From Cocos nucifera (lineage: Eukaryota > Streptophyta > Magnoliopsida > Arecales > Arecaceae): a stretch of DNA of 64,000 bases. Both the position numbers and the translations under genes were made by a program. Positions 33,815 to 45,830 of the stretch are shown one piece after another; position 1 is the stretch's first letter; each line of letters opens with the position of its first letter. The stretch covers positions 30,275 to 94,274 of the forward strand of contig QRFJ01007096.1 of the NCBI GenBank assembly GCA_006176705.1, written 5' to 3'. Under the pieces are notes generated by a model. That model searched no databases. It was not told the origin of the DNA and was given only the letters and a program-made list of their open reading frames with translations.

Positions 33815-35670
33815 TTTTCTATAGAGAGTCAAAGTTTTTAGTTAGACTTTATAATTAAGACTTAACCAATTTGTTTAGGAGTTTAATTTTTAAAATAAAT
33901 TAGCTTTCACTATTTTCTTTGATCCCTACACTTTCTTTATAGAGATGCAAAAATCTCTATGATTAATGATTTTTAGTGGGTGGTGCAGTCCCATCAACTG
34001 ACTCATCACCTCACCTAACAATTATTGATAATGGGTTAGCCAATGAGTGAATAACTCTTGTCCAATAATTCTCTAATCATGGTGCACCCACGCTTGGTCT
34101 CTAATTCATGAATCTTACTGTGTCCAAAATATTGATTCACTCCTTAGTTAAGTCAGACCCACCATTTGCATAGATTGGATTCCTAATTAGGTCTCTCACC
34201 GTATCCAAAATATAGAGCCCAATCCATTCTCCAGCCTATAGCATCCAATGCCTAATAGACATGGTTGCATCTTTTCGATGCAACTGAACCACTATGACCA
34301 ATCGAGAATAATCAACCCTAGGAAGGACCCGCATATCTACAATGGTGAAAGATCTTAGACTTAATCTTTTCTTAGAGAGATTTGATTTAGGTCTCTTTAA
34401 ACTTGACTTGACATAGTCATAACCATTAGGACTAACCTAGTGGCATGGGTTAGCTCAAATTATTAGCCACCTCTGATCAGAACTGAGCTGACAAATATGG
34501 CCAGGTAAGTAAGATCGGTGGAAGGAATATGCCATTAACTTGATAAGAACACATTCGAGTTAACTAGCTTCCAATTAAAAGTTAGTCGATCGTATCTGCA
34601 AAACTTACCTTAAACACCAAATTATTGAGCCAGAATCAATCAGGTTAGCCTACAATCCAGACTCTAACCACTGAGCCTAATTAAGTCTTAACTTGATCGA
34701 TCACTCATGTGACTTGATCTTGATCCAGACTTAATCCTATTAGGCTGATCAATTTAAGCACTCTTGATTCCATCTAATCGACTCTTAATTCGGTTTGATC
34801 AACCGCTAGACCTAATTGAGCTATCTAAGTTCGAATCCAATTTTATGAATATATCTTAGATCTAAAAATTTTTAATTTTAGATCTAATATATTTTATAAT
34901 TTTAATTCTTAATTAAGTTTGGGGTTCATAAATAAAGTATGTAAATAAAATCTTAGAATTTCAGGATCTAGGATTTTGCAGAAAATAAGTTCTTGATTTC
35001 TGATTAAGGACGAACACGCAGCACCCCTACACATTATAAGAATATCCCATCGAATGGGAGGAGAGAGCTTTTAAACTCTACTTTATTCTTATAATCGGAT
35101 GGCCAAGGAGAATGCCTTAATAAAAAATATGATGAATCTACAAAACTAGTTAGATCTACATATATATCACATATATAAAATTGATCTAACTTTAAAAATA
35201 TATTTTGCATACATCTCATGTATCATATCATGCATATTTTCAGATCTAAATTATCTCATAAATATCTAAAAAATAAAACTTAAATTTGATCATATCAAAT
35301 TAAATTTATTCAAAATAATTTTATAAAACTATTCTACAACTAGTCTGAACATGCATCTATCATATCTCATATGAATAAAATTAAATAAATTTATTTTTTA
35401 TTTTTTAAATATAATTATAATATTTATAATATTAAAAAATAATAAATAAATAAATCTAAAATTATAATTAATTAAATTAAAATTATGATCATCCTAGACT
35501 ATACATAGAATAATTCTATTTCTAGTCTAGTCATGCATCTCATACATATTAGATCTAGATTATTTAATTTTTATTTTTTTTGATTTTATATCTAATTATA
35601 TCTCATGTGATATCTAAAATTATCTAATTATTAGATAAAAAAATTAAAATTAGATCTAAATAATTATGGG
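33815..35670 (-). other. Leader of element C
   Basis: 1.86 kb of non-coding leader, collinear with 56-1910 in X. No gene seen; the small open frame at 35034-35219 has no motif. Confidence 0.65.
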
Positions 35671-35690
35671 AACCTGACTCTGATACTAGT
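35671..35690 (-). promoter_or_regulatory. Primer-binding site of element C
   Basis: Minus strand ACTAGTATCAGAGTCAGGTT, an initiator-Met tRNA type site, directly adjoining the LTR at 35691. Confidence 0.75.
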
Positions 35691-37485
35691 TGAAGGAAAA
35701 ATCCTATTTTTCGGATTAGATTCGTTCAGATCTGATTTGATCAAGAGAAATATTTCAAAAATTTTTCTCTTAGTTATAAATTAGATCTAAGACTTTTTAG
35801 ATCTAATTTTATCAATCTAATAAAATAAAATAAAAATAAGTTAAATCTAATTTAATTTGTACCTTGTTATTGGGTAATCCTATTACCTATGATGATCCTA
35901 CTGTTTGTCTGAGGTTCTGGATGTAGCCACGTAATCATCTAGCCTCTATCGATATCCACTCGATCAGAATCTAGAGATCTCCCCCTTCTCAATCTATCCT
36001 CCAAAGATCAGATCTAGATCTGATCTTGAAGATCTTCAAAATAGCTTTTGAAGATTTGGTGTCGTCTCTTGCAGCAGTGTTGCCTTCTACCTTTCTTGTC
36101 ACCTTTCTTTTGCTTGAATCGCACCAAACTGAAGCCCAAAAACCTTTTAGGCATGGAGAGGAGAGAGAATATTAGAGGTAGGCATGGAGAAGAGGGGAGA
36201 GGAGCTATATGGCATGGGCAAGGACATCATAATCCTAGGCGCAGATAGGATTTATATAGACCCTGCTGTACCATGCAGTGCCACATCATCTCGGTCAATC
36301 ATAGCTCTCTGTGCAATCAAATCTAAATTTGATTAATGGGATAATATCATCTGATCCAATTAGATTAGAGTCCCTCACAAATCTTCTTAGGTGGCGCCAA
36401 GATTGGTCAAAGATGAGTCTTTGGCGCCACCTAAGTTGAATGCATCAAGTAACTGGAGTCCCATCCATATGGGACTCCAAACTCTATCCTCTTTGGGCAC
36501 ACACCTCCCTAGGCATGTACCCCCTCCCTTTCCTCCTTTTAGCAGGAGGATAAAGATCAAAACTCTCTCCTATGGGTGCATGACATATGGGCAGATGTCT
36601 AAGCATCAAAGGTCAACGTTTGGCCAAAGTCAAAAGACAAGATTTAGCAGGTGATGAAAAATGATAAGTATTATCTCAAATTTATCTCATAAATTAAGAT
36701 AACCCTTTTTTGACTTGAACAATCTCCAGTCAGACCAAGTAAAGATTTTTGAGTGAGCCTAAACATATTTGACTCAGTTGAAACAACTTTTAATGATTGT
36801 TAAAGAAGAATATTAGGCTCAATTATGTGCTAGCATGATTTTCTTGAATCTAATTGAATCTTATTCAAATCAATTAAACTGAGTTAGTTTAATTGATAAT
36901 ATAAATCCAAACCCTTATTTGGGTGATCCAATTAGATTTAGTTCTGTATGGTAATGGGATATGTCATAATCTTTATCGTTGATATCATCAAAATATCTTT
37001 CGATGAATCAGAACTTTTTTGATTTAGATAATTAGTATGATCGATCATCCAAATCATTCTAATTGCTCCTAAAATTCATCAGTGATACTTAGCGGTATAT
37101 GGTGGTAACCCATCAGAACTGAAAATGAACCTCTCAGTGCAGTTATCTGTATGATTAAGTTCCTCTATCATGAGCCTCGATTGGATTAGGGTTAAGGTGA
37201 TCTTGTTAAACCCTAATTTTTGTCATATGAATTAATCATTCGATTCAAGTCCAATGTGAAAATCCTAATAGAAACTCTTTCTATCATTTCACTCTACCAT
37301 GGCTATAGGCTTATGGACTTGATTCTCATGATCATTATAGGACTGCTCCTCATCTACCGAGATAGATAGATCCCCCCATTGGTGCAATCTAATTCCTACA
37401 ATGAACATATTATAGCCAACATACACCTCAAGGTTCCAAATGGGTAGGAGACCGAGTTATGGTGTAGTCAAACTATAACACCCTT
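35691..37485 (-). repeat. 5' LTR of element C, truncated
   Basis: About 1.8 kb matching 27573-29370 of the 3' LTR; the last 480 bp or so are missing. TATA box at 36251-36258. The switch to LTR-2 sequence is at 37480-37490. Confidence 0.85.
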
Positions 37486-39573
37486 AGGCTTTACATACAA
37501 AAATTCTCATAATTTATTGCATGAAAAATAAATGGAAATTTCATGTATAGTGGATAGGATAAGATTGGTTGAACTAGTTTCAACCAACTTCTAGTATTTG
37601 AATTCAAATGGAGTCTTATCCTTTTCCAACACCTCATCCAAGAGGGTGATGAGCAGAAGGACTCTCCTTCTACTCATCCTCAATCAGAAATCACCAAAAG
37701 AAATGTGCGACAAAAGATAGGTAGGTGTGGAGAATAGATAAGAAAGAGATTAGGTTTTTCAAATTTTAAACCAACCAAGTTGAATTCAAAATTCAACTTA
37801 GTTTGAACTGGTCCAACCCTTAGACCAGGTCAAAGGCAAAAGAGAGGAAGGGTGCACATTCATTTCTATGTGAGAAATCTCATGCAAAAAATCAGAGGAG
37901 GGCATGGGTCAAGGTGGAAAAGTCAAATATGGTGGGCGCTAGGGAGAGTTTGAATTCAAATCTTATTTGACTTGGTCCAAATTGGTTTCAACCAAATCCA
38001 CTAATTTAAATCAATTAGATCAGGTTAAATCCAATCAAATTAGGTTTAATCCAAATCAATAAAATTTTAATCAAATTAGAAATTAATTAGGTTCAGGTCC
38101 TGATCAAATTAGGATCGAATCTTCCTTAGCGATTAGGTCATCTCATGACCTAATCGGGTCAAATTCAATTGAATCCAATTCGATCAAATTTGATCAAATC
38201 TCCATTGCTCAATCAAATTAAGCTAATCAATAATCAAATTGCTAATTAATCTTTCAATAAACACAGAGTTCCAATTGGATGGATGTCTGGATAACAGAGT
38301 TTCATCAACATGAAACTCCTGAAGAGTCCCAAACTAGTGGGACTTTTGAACCCAGTGTCCCAAATAAATCAAACTCATGATCATAGAGTCCCAGACTAGT
38401 AGGACTTTTGATCATAGAGTCTTAAATGAGTAGAACTCAGAGTCTCAGTCCACTAGAACTCTTGATCACAGAGTTTCAGTCCAGTGAGACTCTTGACCAT
38501 AGAGTCCCAAGTCATCGAGACTCTCAATCAGAGAGTTTCGGACATGAAGGACTCAGAGTTCTAATCTAGTAAGATTTTTGATCATAGAGTTCCATTCTAG
38601 TGAAACTCTTGATCATCGAGTCTTAGATCATCGAGACTCAATATCAGCCATCAGATTAAGTAGAAACTCATATTATAGGTGACCCCATAGGTTCGAATCC
38701 TAAGACGGTAGCATAGAAACTAATTTTCTATACCAATCGATGTGACCATCTAGCAATGATACCTAACATCCGGATAGGTCAAATAATTGCAATGCAACAT
38801 TGATGAACTTGTGGCATATGGTTACCGTATAATTCATCCCCTTGACCTCTATGCTCAAAGAATGATTTAGGATTTACTATCAATCCTAAAATTCATCCAT
38901 AGTGTATTTCAAAATTTAGTATCTATCATATAGACTACCTCGATCGAAGATTTGCTAAATTAAAATACAACGATGCACTTACTCCAACACTTGGAGGGGT
39001 CAATCCCATCTTGACTCATACACCGACAAGCCAAGTACTTGACTGCACCCAGTAGCCTTCCATCACTGAATTAAAAATTCAGATAGTTTGATACCTAAGT
39101 ATAGTGAGTTGCTTGCAAGTCACCGTGGTGGTCTCAGATCTAAGGGATACTTATATCCATATCCTTTGGGACTAATCTTGACAGAAGACAAGCTCTGGAG
39201 TTGGTCATGTTCAGTGTAGATGCACCCATATATCTCACTTACATGCCATATCAGTGTCTCAACACACCTTGATTATGAGGACAACCAACTTATATGGCTC
39301 ACAATGACTTATGCTCGATAAACGTTGTCGTCTTAGGTAACAATGTATCTTTTGATCATGAATAATTTAAGGACTAAATGACAAATCTTTCTTTGTCAAA
39401 TCTAGATAGTCCTAAGGACTTCATCACAATATAGGAGTTCATTAGAAGATAACAGAATTTATGATGAAAAAAATATCAAAATAACTTTTATTATTTAATA
39501 ATTCATATACAAGTACAACAAGTAGCATAATCGTCAATAGGCTGACGATTGGCTTTGGAACATATTCCCAACA
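37486..39573 (-). repeat. 5' LTR of element A, right piece
   Basis: 2088 bp collinear with 9903-11431, plus about 560 bp (about 37545-38110) that the 3' LTR has lost. Ends CCCAACA at 39573, next to the right target duplication AAAGC (39574-39578). Includes the short tandem array at 38260-38645. Confidence 0.85.
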
Positions 39574-40190
39574 AAAGCTAAGATAGACTTAATTAAAAAC
39601 CTTCTACCACCAAAATCAGTAAAAGAAATTCGCACTTTCCTCAGACATGTTGGTTTCTATAGATGATTTATTAAGAATTTCAGCATAATGGCTCGACCAT
39701 TAACTAACTTGTTAGCCAAAGATGTTAAATTTGACTTCACACCTAAATGTCTCAAGACTTTTCAAAATTTAAAGAAAAAATTAACTTTGGCCCTAATTAT
39801 TCATCCATCCATATGGACTCAATCTTTTGAGCTCATGTGCGACGCATCTGATTATGTCATAGGAGCTATTCTAGATTAAAAGATAGATAAGCTATCTTGA
39901 GTGATCTATTATGCTAGTAGGACCTTAAATGAAGCATAGCTTAATTGCTTAATCACTGAAAAGAAATTTTTAGCTGTGATATTTGCTTTAGAGAAATCTA
40001 GGTCATATTTAGTGGGTTCTCATATAATCATCTACATAAATCACTCAACTATTAGGCACCTTCTCTCAAAGAAGGATACTAAGACATGCCTAATTAGATG
40101 GATCCTACTTTTGCAATAATTTAATCTAAAAATTAGGGATTAGAAAGGTATTAAAAATATAGTGGTAGATCATTTATCTCATCTAGCAAT
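39574..40190 (+). pseudogene. Athila-like RT connection and RNase H (broken)
   Basis: Starts in mid-domain with 'AKIDLIKNLLPPKSVKEIR' and 'HVGFYR', then the open stretch 39688-39879 ('MARPLTNLLAKDVKFDF', 'FELMCDASDYVIGAILD'). The RNase H Asp in 'CDASDY' is kept. It continues 'YYASRTLNEA', 'LITEKKFLAVIFALEKSRSY' and 'VVDHLSHLA', with stops at about 39877, 39897, 39937, 40119 and 40141. Confidence 0.8.
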
Positions 40191-41559
40191 CACACCAACT
40201 AAGAAAACATCCGTTAATAAGTTCTTTCCTGATGAACAATTGCTGTTAGTAATATCAAAACCATGGTATGCCAACATAGTAAACTTTCTAGCCACCGACC
40301 AAATTCCAATACACTGGACCACTCAGGACAAAAATAAATTTTTCTCTCAAATAAAGTACTTTATTTGGAATGATCCATATTCATTTAAACAATGTCCTGA
40401 CCAAATCATAAGAAGATGTGTCCCAGATAATGAAGTTAGGAGCATTTTATTCTTTTGCCAGGACCAAGCTTGTGGTGGTCATTTTGGAGCTAAAAAGATT
40501 GCAGCTAAAGTGCTCCAATGTGGATTCTATTAGCCTAACTTATTTAAAGATGCCCATGAATACCGTAAAAGTTGTATTATGTGTCTACAAATAGGTTGGA
40601 TCACAAAGAAAGATATGATGCCTATGAATCTAATTTTAATTATAGAAATTTTTGATGTATGGAGAATGGACTTCATGGGATCATTTCCAAAATCCTTTGG
40701 GAATGAATATATCTTAGTAGCTGAAGACTATGTATCCAAGTGGATAGAGGTAGTGCCATGTAAGACCAATGATAGTAAGATTGTTGTTAAATTTCTTAAA
40801 GAAAACATCATCTCCTGATTTAATACACCTAGAGCTATCATTAGCAATCACGGAACATACTTCTGCAACCAATCTTTTGCATTATTGATGAAGAAGTATA
40901 ACATTACTCACAAACTGGTCATACCGTATCACCCACAGACGAGCAGGGAAGTTGAAGTTTCTAATTGCTAAATCAAGTTGATCTTAGAGAAGACAATAAG
41001 CACTAATAGAAAAAACTGATCTTTAAAATTAATAGATGCACTTTGGGCATATCGCACAGTTTTTAAGATCAACTTAGGGATGTCTCCTTATAGGCATGTA
41101 TTTGATAAAGCATGTCACTTGCTAGTAGAACTAGAACATAGGATGATGTGGGCCGTTAAATAATTAAACATGGATTTGAATGTAGCAAGAGATTAGAAAA
41201 AATTATAAATCAAGGAACTTAAGAAAATTAGGAATGAAGCCTATGAAAATTCAAAAATTTATAAAGAAAGAACTAAAGCATTTCATGATTAAGTAATTAA
41301 TAGAAAATTATTTACACCTAGATAAAAAGTTTTTTTATATAATTCTAGGCAACACCTATTTTTAGAAAAATTAAGATCTAGATGGACTGGACCTTATATA
41401 GTTAAGAAAGTCTTCTTACATCGGACCATAGAGATTGAAAATCTAAGTAATGGTATTACTTTTAAAGTTAATAGATAATGACTAAAACCATTCTTGAAAC
41501 TGTCCACTGAATGTAATGAAGAAGTCATGATTCTTTATGAACCTATTTACTCTGATTAA
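40190..41559 (+). pseudogene. Athila-like integrase (active site lost)
   Basis: The zinc domain near 40450-40580 has 'ACGGHFGAKKIAAKVLQCGF' and 'KSCIMC'; the first His position appears to be Gln. The core starts in 40579-40818 ('FDVWRMDFMGSFPKSFGNEY'), keeping the first Asp. The second catalytic Asp is Asn ('IISNHGTYFC', about 40835-40865). The Glu segment is 'SREVEVSN' at about 40940. The tail includes 'LWAYRTVFKINLGMSPY' and 'SRWTGPYIVKKVFLH', ending at a TAA at 41557-41559. Stops interrupt it throughout. Confidence 0.8.
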
Positions 41560-42655
41560 CTTTTAGACTAGTCCGACTGAAGACGTTTAAACTTAGTGCT
41601 TACTGAAAGGCAATCCAACCTTTTGCTTTGGTAATTTTTTGTTATTTTTAGTTTACCTTTCTTTCAAGACTAAGTTGGAGGGAGAATTATAGACCCATGC
41701 AGAATGAAGAATAATTAAAGCCCAAATCGAGATCAAAAACATAATAAGCTAGGTGAACTCTTTTCTTTTGTCTTCATTTTTTTATTTATCACACTATATT
41801 TCTTTCCTCCATTGAGGACAATGAAAATTAAGTTAGAGAAGAAGGATAAATAAAATAATTAAGTCTTCAAGTATGGTAATAATTAGTTTTATGTACCTAA
41901 TTTCGTGTCGATTTGAAGTTTTTCAAACATTTAATTAATGATCTAGATAATTTTTGAAATATTAAGGACCAAATTTTTAAGAAAACTTAATAAATGGTCA
42001 GGTTTAGAATAGAATAAATTTTGAATGATTTTAAAATCTTGTAACAGCCTATATTCAATAAAGAATTTACTTTGTATGGGTATGAGTAAAAAAATAAAAA
42101 ATAAAAAAATAAAGAATAAGTTCTAAACATTGGTCTTCCACCAAGTAACTAGGTCTCATTGCCTAAGTAAGCAATGTTATTCACATAAAAAAGTGGGCAA
42201 TGTGAAGAAGCTTATTTTACAGTTAGTTCTAATCTATAGTCTATTTGACTCGAGTTAGTAAGCCTAATAGGTATTTTACACTTAATGCTCTAAAGCTAAT
42301 TAGTTTGAAAGTCATTGGTCCAAAGCTCGTTACAAGGATCAGATAGAAAGCTTAAGGGGTTAAAACATTGCACTGACTGTATAAAAAAAGAAAAACTCTA
42401 GCCTATACTAAAGATAGAGAATTTAAAGAATAAAAGTAGGAAGTTGGTTAAGAAAAGCTCTAAAATTTTATGTTCTTCACTTAACGACTATTTGGGATGG
42501 AATTGAAAATTCGATGACGTATCTCCTAAATCTCTAACCAGGTATCAACTAACCTTAGGATGATTTAAAAAAACTTTCATATCTTATCGAGTTGGTACAT
42601 ACTTCTTATTTTCTCTCTTTACTCAAGGATGAGTAAAACTCAAGTTGGAAGGATG
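41560..42655 (+). other. 3' non-coding region and polypurine tract of Athila-like element
   Basis: No open frame. A 'ccattgaggacaatgaaaat' segment at about 41809-41830 is a landmark of the region after pol in Athila/Tat elements. The purine-rich 'caagttggaaggatg' at 42641-42655 adjoins the 3' LTR and is the likely polypurine tract. Confidence 0.55.
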
Positions 42656-44543
42656 TGATAATTATCATAAATATATAATAAAAAATATTAAAATATTTAT
42701 TAAATTAATATTTATCTAAAAAAATAATATTTTTATTTATATTTTATAAAAAATAAGCTCATCAATGTAAAGAGCTCGATTTATGAATTTAAATAAATTA
42801 AATTCGACATAAATTGAAGCAAAAATGAAAAAGATACAAAGGCCAGAAGTTTAAATGAAGAAAAAATATATAAAAAATAAATAAAATCGATCGGCTCTGC
42901 CCATTGAATCGATTGGTCTAGCGAAACTGGCCCAACACCAATGCCCGCATCAGCTAGCTTGCATCAGCCCAGCACCAGCGCTCGACAGAGCAGCATCCGG
43001 CCCAGCATCTCATAATAGATGACATCACTATGACATCATTTTCCACATGGTCCATGGTGGACCAGAATAGTAACCAGTTCACTATGGACCCTTAATGGGT
43101 CCACCACCAAAAAACATTATTCAAGGGGTATTTTTGTTAATTCACCTAATGTGGCACACTATGGTTGGTGGAGGTCCTCATTATGCCCGGTTTATGGGCA
43201 GTGCAAAGGCTAGATGGCTGCGATCTATGCGCTAACGAACGATCGACATTAAAGCCAGTCAAGATCCAATGGTGGAAGTATTTTTTGATTTTATTCATAG
43301 CTCCTTCAGCCTTTTTCCTATGCCATCTGATGATTGATAATGTTGCCAATTGCCATTCGATGTTCAGGATGAGTTCCCCATATGATTAGGACATCCCAAG
43401 GCTTCTACGTGCAATCCTACGACCAGAAGACTCTTGAAGGATTGATCCTATGGCCTAGAACCAATCTGGCTTTGATCAAAGCATTGTGCGGTTGATTTTA
43501 GTGGATTTTGATCTGATTAAACTTCATCCGACGGCTAGAATTTAGTTAAGCACAAGGATTTCAATCCAAACTCCAATTTGAGTTCAGCAAGGACTCAAAA
43601 CTCTATGATTTTCTTCTATTTAATCCTTCCTATCATGCCAAAAGCCACAGATCCTCCCTTGTGGAGAAATAAGCCTAGAGACCTTCCTTTATGCATGGGG
43701 GATTAGCCCTTTCTAAGCCCTCCTCTCTCTCTCTCTTCTCCTCTCGTCTCTCCTCTTTTCTTTCTTCTTTTTCTTTTTCTTTTTTTATCTGGGGAGTTTT
43801 AAAGATGCTGGGAGTGAGCTGGTCATCAACCATGTGTAGCTGAAGATCGAAGTTCTGGAAAGTATATGAAATCTTCTAGTATGGGTTGTATTTTTTTTAT
43901 GTTTTATAATTTTTTTATGTAATGAATAGTATATTCTTCTGCTCAATCTTAAATTTTATTTTCTATGCATGAGATCTTGTGTTAACATACTTATTATTGA
44001 TTAATACCTAAATAAGCTATATTTATGGAGATGAATTATGATCGGGCGATACAGTCCATGCTCGGTTTAATAGTTTATGTTAGAGAGAATTATTATAAGT
44101 CATGTTACTAATTTTTAAGAATTAAAGTATTGAATAATTTATGATTTTATTGAGATGGATTGTGATCAAGAAATACATTTTATGCTCGAAGAAAATAAGT
44201 TATAATCATAATTAAATTCTTAAAATATAAATTCTTGCATTAAAAAAATTATCATAACCATCCTAAAGATGGATTCAAAATTTTAGAATACTTTTAATTA
44301 ATTCTTAATTTTTTATTAATTATTAATTATTATTTATTTTAATTTACTAAAATCTAAATTAATTCTCTTTGATTTACTTATTTAATTTTTTTACTTTAAA
44401 GATTAATTTAAATTATATTTTTAATTAAAACTAAATGTAATTCAGTCTTCAATCTTCGAAAAAATCGACATCTAACTCTCCATTATTCTAACCTATAGAA
44501 AGATCAGTTTAAATTTTTATTTATGCTATAATGATAAGCATCA
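42656..44543 (+). repeat. 3' LTR of Athila-like element
   Basis: 1888 bp, starts TGATAATTATCAT and ends GCATCA. The last 510 bp match 4217-4728. Includes a TC-rich run at 43715-43760. The open frames at 43146-43389 are within the LTR and unrelated to any domain I know. Confidence 0.8.
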
Positions 44544-44840
44544 CAGATCAAGGGCATTAGTCCAATTAGGAGCCCTCCCACATGATGATCCTACCCTTCG
44601 ATGTTTAGAATTATCGAACTTATGGGCTTTCGACATGTTAACTACACATGAACCCAAACTTTGTAAATATAAGATTAAGACATAATTGATTATAATTTAG
44701 GGCTGACTAATGGTAAGAATAAAAGGGCACTAAAAAATAAAATAGAACTCATTATATAAAAAGAAGAAGATAAATAATGATATAGTGGAGCAAGAATAAT
44801 GATAAATAATGATAAATAATGGCAAGAATAAAAGTTAGTG
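44544..44840. other. Flanking DNA right of the Athila-like LTR, nothing recognised
   Basis: About 300 bp without LTR features. The first bases, CAGAT, would be the right target duplication of the Athila-like element; the left one is outside the window. A small repeat of 'gataaataat' occurs at 44795-44820. Confidence 0.4.
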
Positions 44841-45592
44841 GAGCATCACGGCAATAAGATACAAAAACTAATGATATAGTTAGACATTATCTTCTAGCCA
44901 TGCTTAATCTTAAGGCATCCCATCATCAATGCCAAAATAAAAGAAAAGAAAGATGGAAAAAAAAATGAGACAATCAATTGCTAGCATAAAATGATCTACA
45001 TTAAGACCTATATTTGCAGTTTGATTGTATAAAACAAAGAATAAACATTTCTAAGTTTAAGAAAAATATTAGAAGATGGCTCAAGACATATGAAGTTTTA
45101 TTAATATCATTAGAGTATCGTGGTTACAAGATACAAAAATTAATAATATAGTTAAATCTTGTCTCCTAGCGATGCTCAATCTGAAGGCAGCCCATCATCA
45201 TTGCCAAAATAAAATAAAAGAAAGATGGCAAAAAATATGAGATGAACAATTCCTAGCATAAAATGGATTGCACTAAGACCTGCATTTATACTTTGATTGT
45301 ATAAAATAAAAAATAAATATTTATAAGCATCTGAAAAATATTAGAAGGTGGCTCAGGACATGCAAAGTTTTATTAATGTCACTGGAGCATCACGGCTACA
45401 AGATAGAAAAACTAATGACATAGTTTAACCTTGTCACCCAGCCATGCTCAATCTTAAGGTAGCCCATCATCATTACCAAAACAAAATAAAAGAAAAATAA
45501 TATAAAAGTTAATATAGATGAAAAAATAGATACATTACGTAAGTTCAAAGTCAAGAAGGAATTAAAAGCAATGGGGGAACATGATGCTACTA
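44841..45592. repeat. 272-bp tandem repeat, about three copies
   Basis: Units start at 44841, 45113 and 45385, an exact 272-bp spacing. Each opens with a version of 'gagcatcacggctacaagat' and includes 'gcccatcatcattgccaaaa'. The third copy passes into a different repeat at about 45593. No protein is suggested; frames on the minus strand here (45396-45881) are low-complexity and Phe-rich. Confidence 0.8.
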
Positions 45593-45830
45593 CAGGAGCC
45601 CTCACGAAAAATGTCACATTAGCCCTCATAGAAGAAAAGAGGGCTTGGAAAATTGAAACATAACTTAGTATGAAACATAGTCGATAAGGAACGAACACCA
45701 TACAAGAAGAGGATAGCACAAAAAAAGAGAGAAAAGAGTATAAGAATATGATGGTATAGAACATAGTCAACAAGAAATAAACACCATGCAAGAAAAGGAT
45801 AGCACCAAAAAAAAAATAGAAGAATATGAT
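45593..45830. repeat. Left part of an interrupted tandem repeat (about 135-165-bp unit)
   Basis: 'gatgctactacaggagccct' through 'agaagaggatagcac' is one unit; a shortened second unit follows to 45830. The same units resume at 53652 on the other side of element D, so D is inserted in this array. The last five bases, ATGAT, are the target duplication. Confidence 0.8.

Larger units (their letters stand above)
27573..37485 (-). mobile_element. Ty1-copia element C (LTR-1 family), 5' LTR truncated
   Basis: A 9.9-kb minus-strand copia element inserted in the 5' LTR of A. The order on the plus strand is 3' LTR, polypurine tract, RNase H, RT, integrase, protease, gag, leader, primer site, 5' LTR. The 5' LTR ends early at about 37485, inside CCCTTA/AGG sequence shared by both families, so its outer end was deleted with some of A's LTR. 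Same family as X and F, and more decayed than F. Confidence 0.85.
39574..44543 (+). mobile_element. Ty3-gypsy Athila-like element, 3' half
   Basis: Continuation of the element broken off at 9066: end of RT, RNase H, integrase, 3' non-coding region and a 1888-bp LTR. Right flank begins at 44544. No envelope-like frame is found after pol, although some Athila elements have one. Confidence 0.85.

Noticed and set aside
38688..38702. Sequence 'ggttcgaatcc' like a tRNA B box
   Set aside because: No A box or cloverleaf is nearby, and the homologous LTR copy at 10553 has a changed sequence. It is LTR-2 sequence.
41560..42655. Possible envelope-like gene after pol of the Athila-like element
   Set aside because: No open frame, signal peptide or membrane segment is seen; only the 3' non-coding landmark and purine tract.
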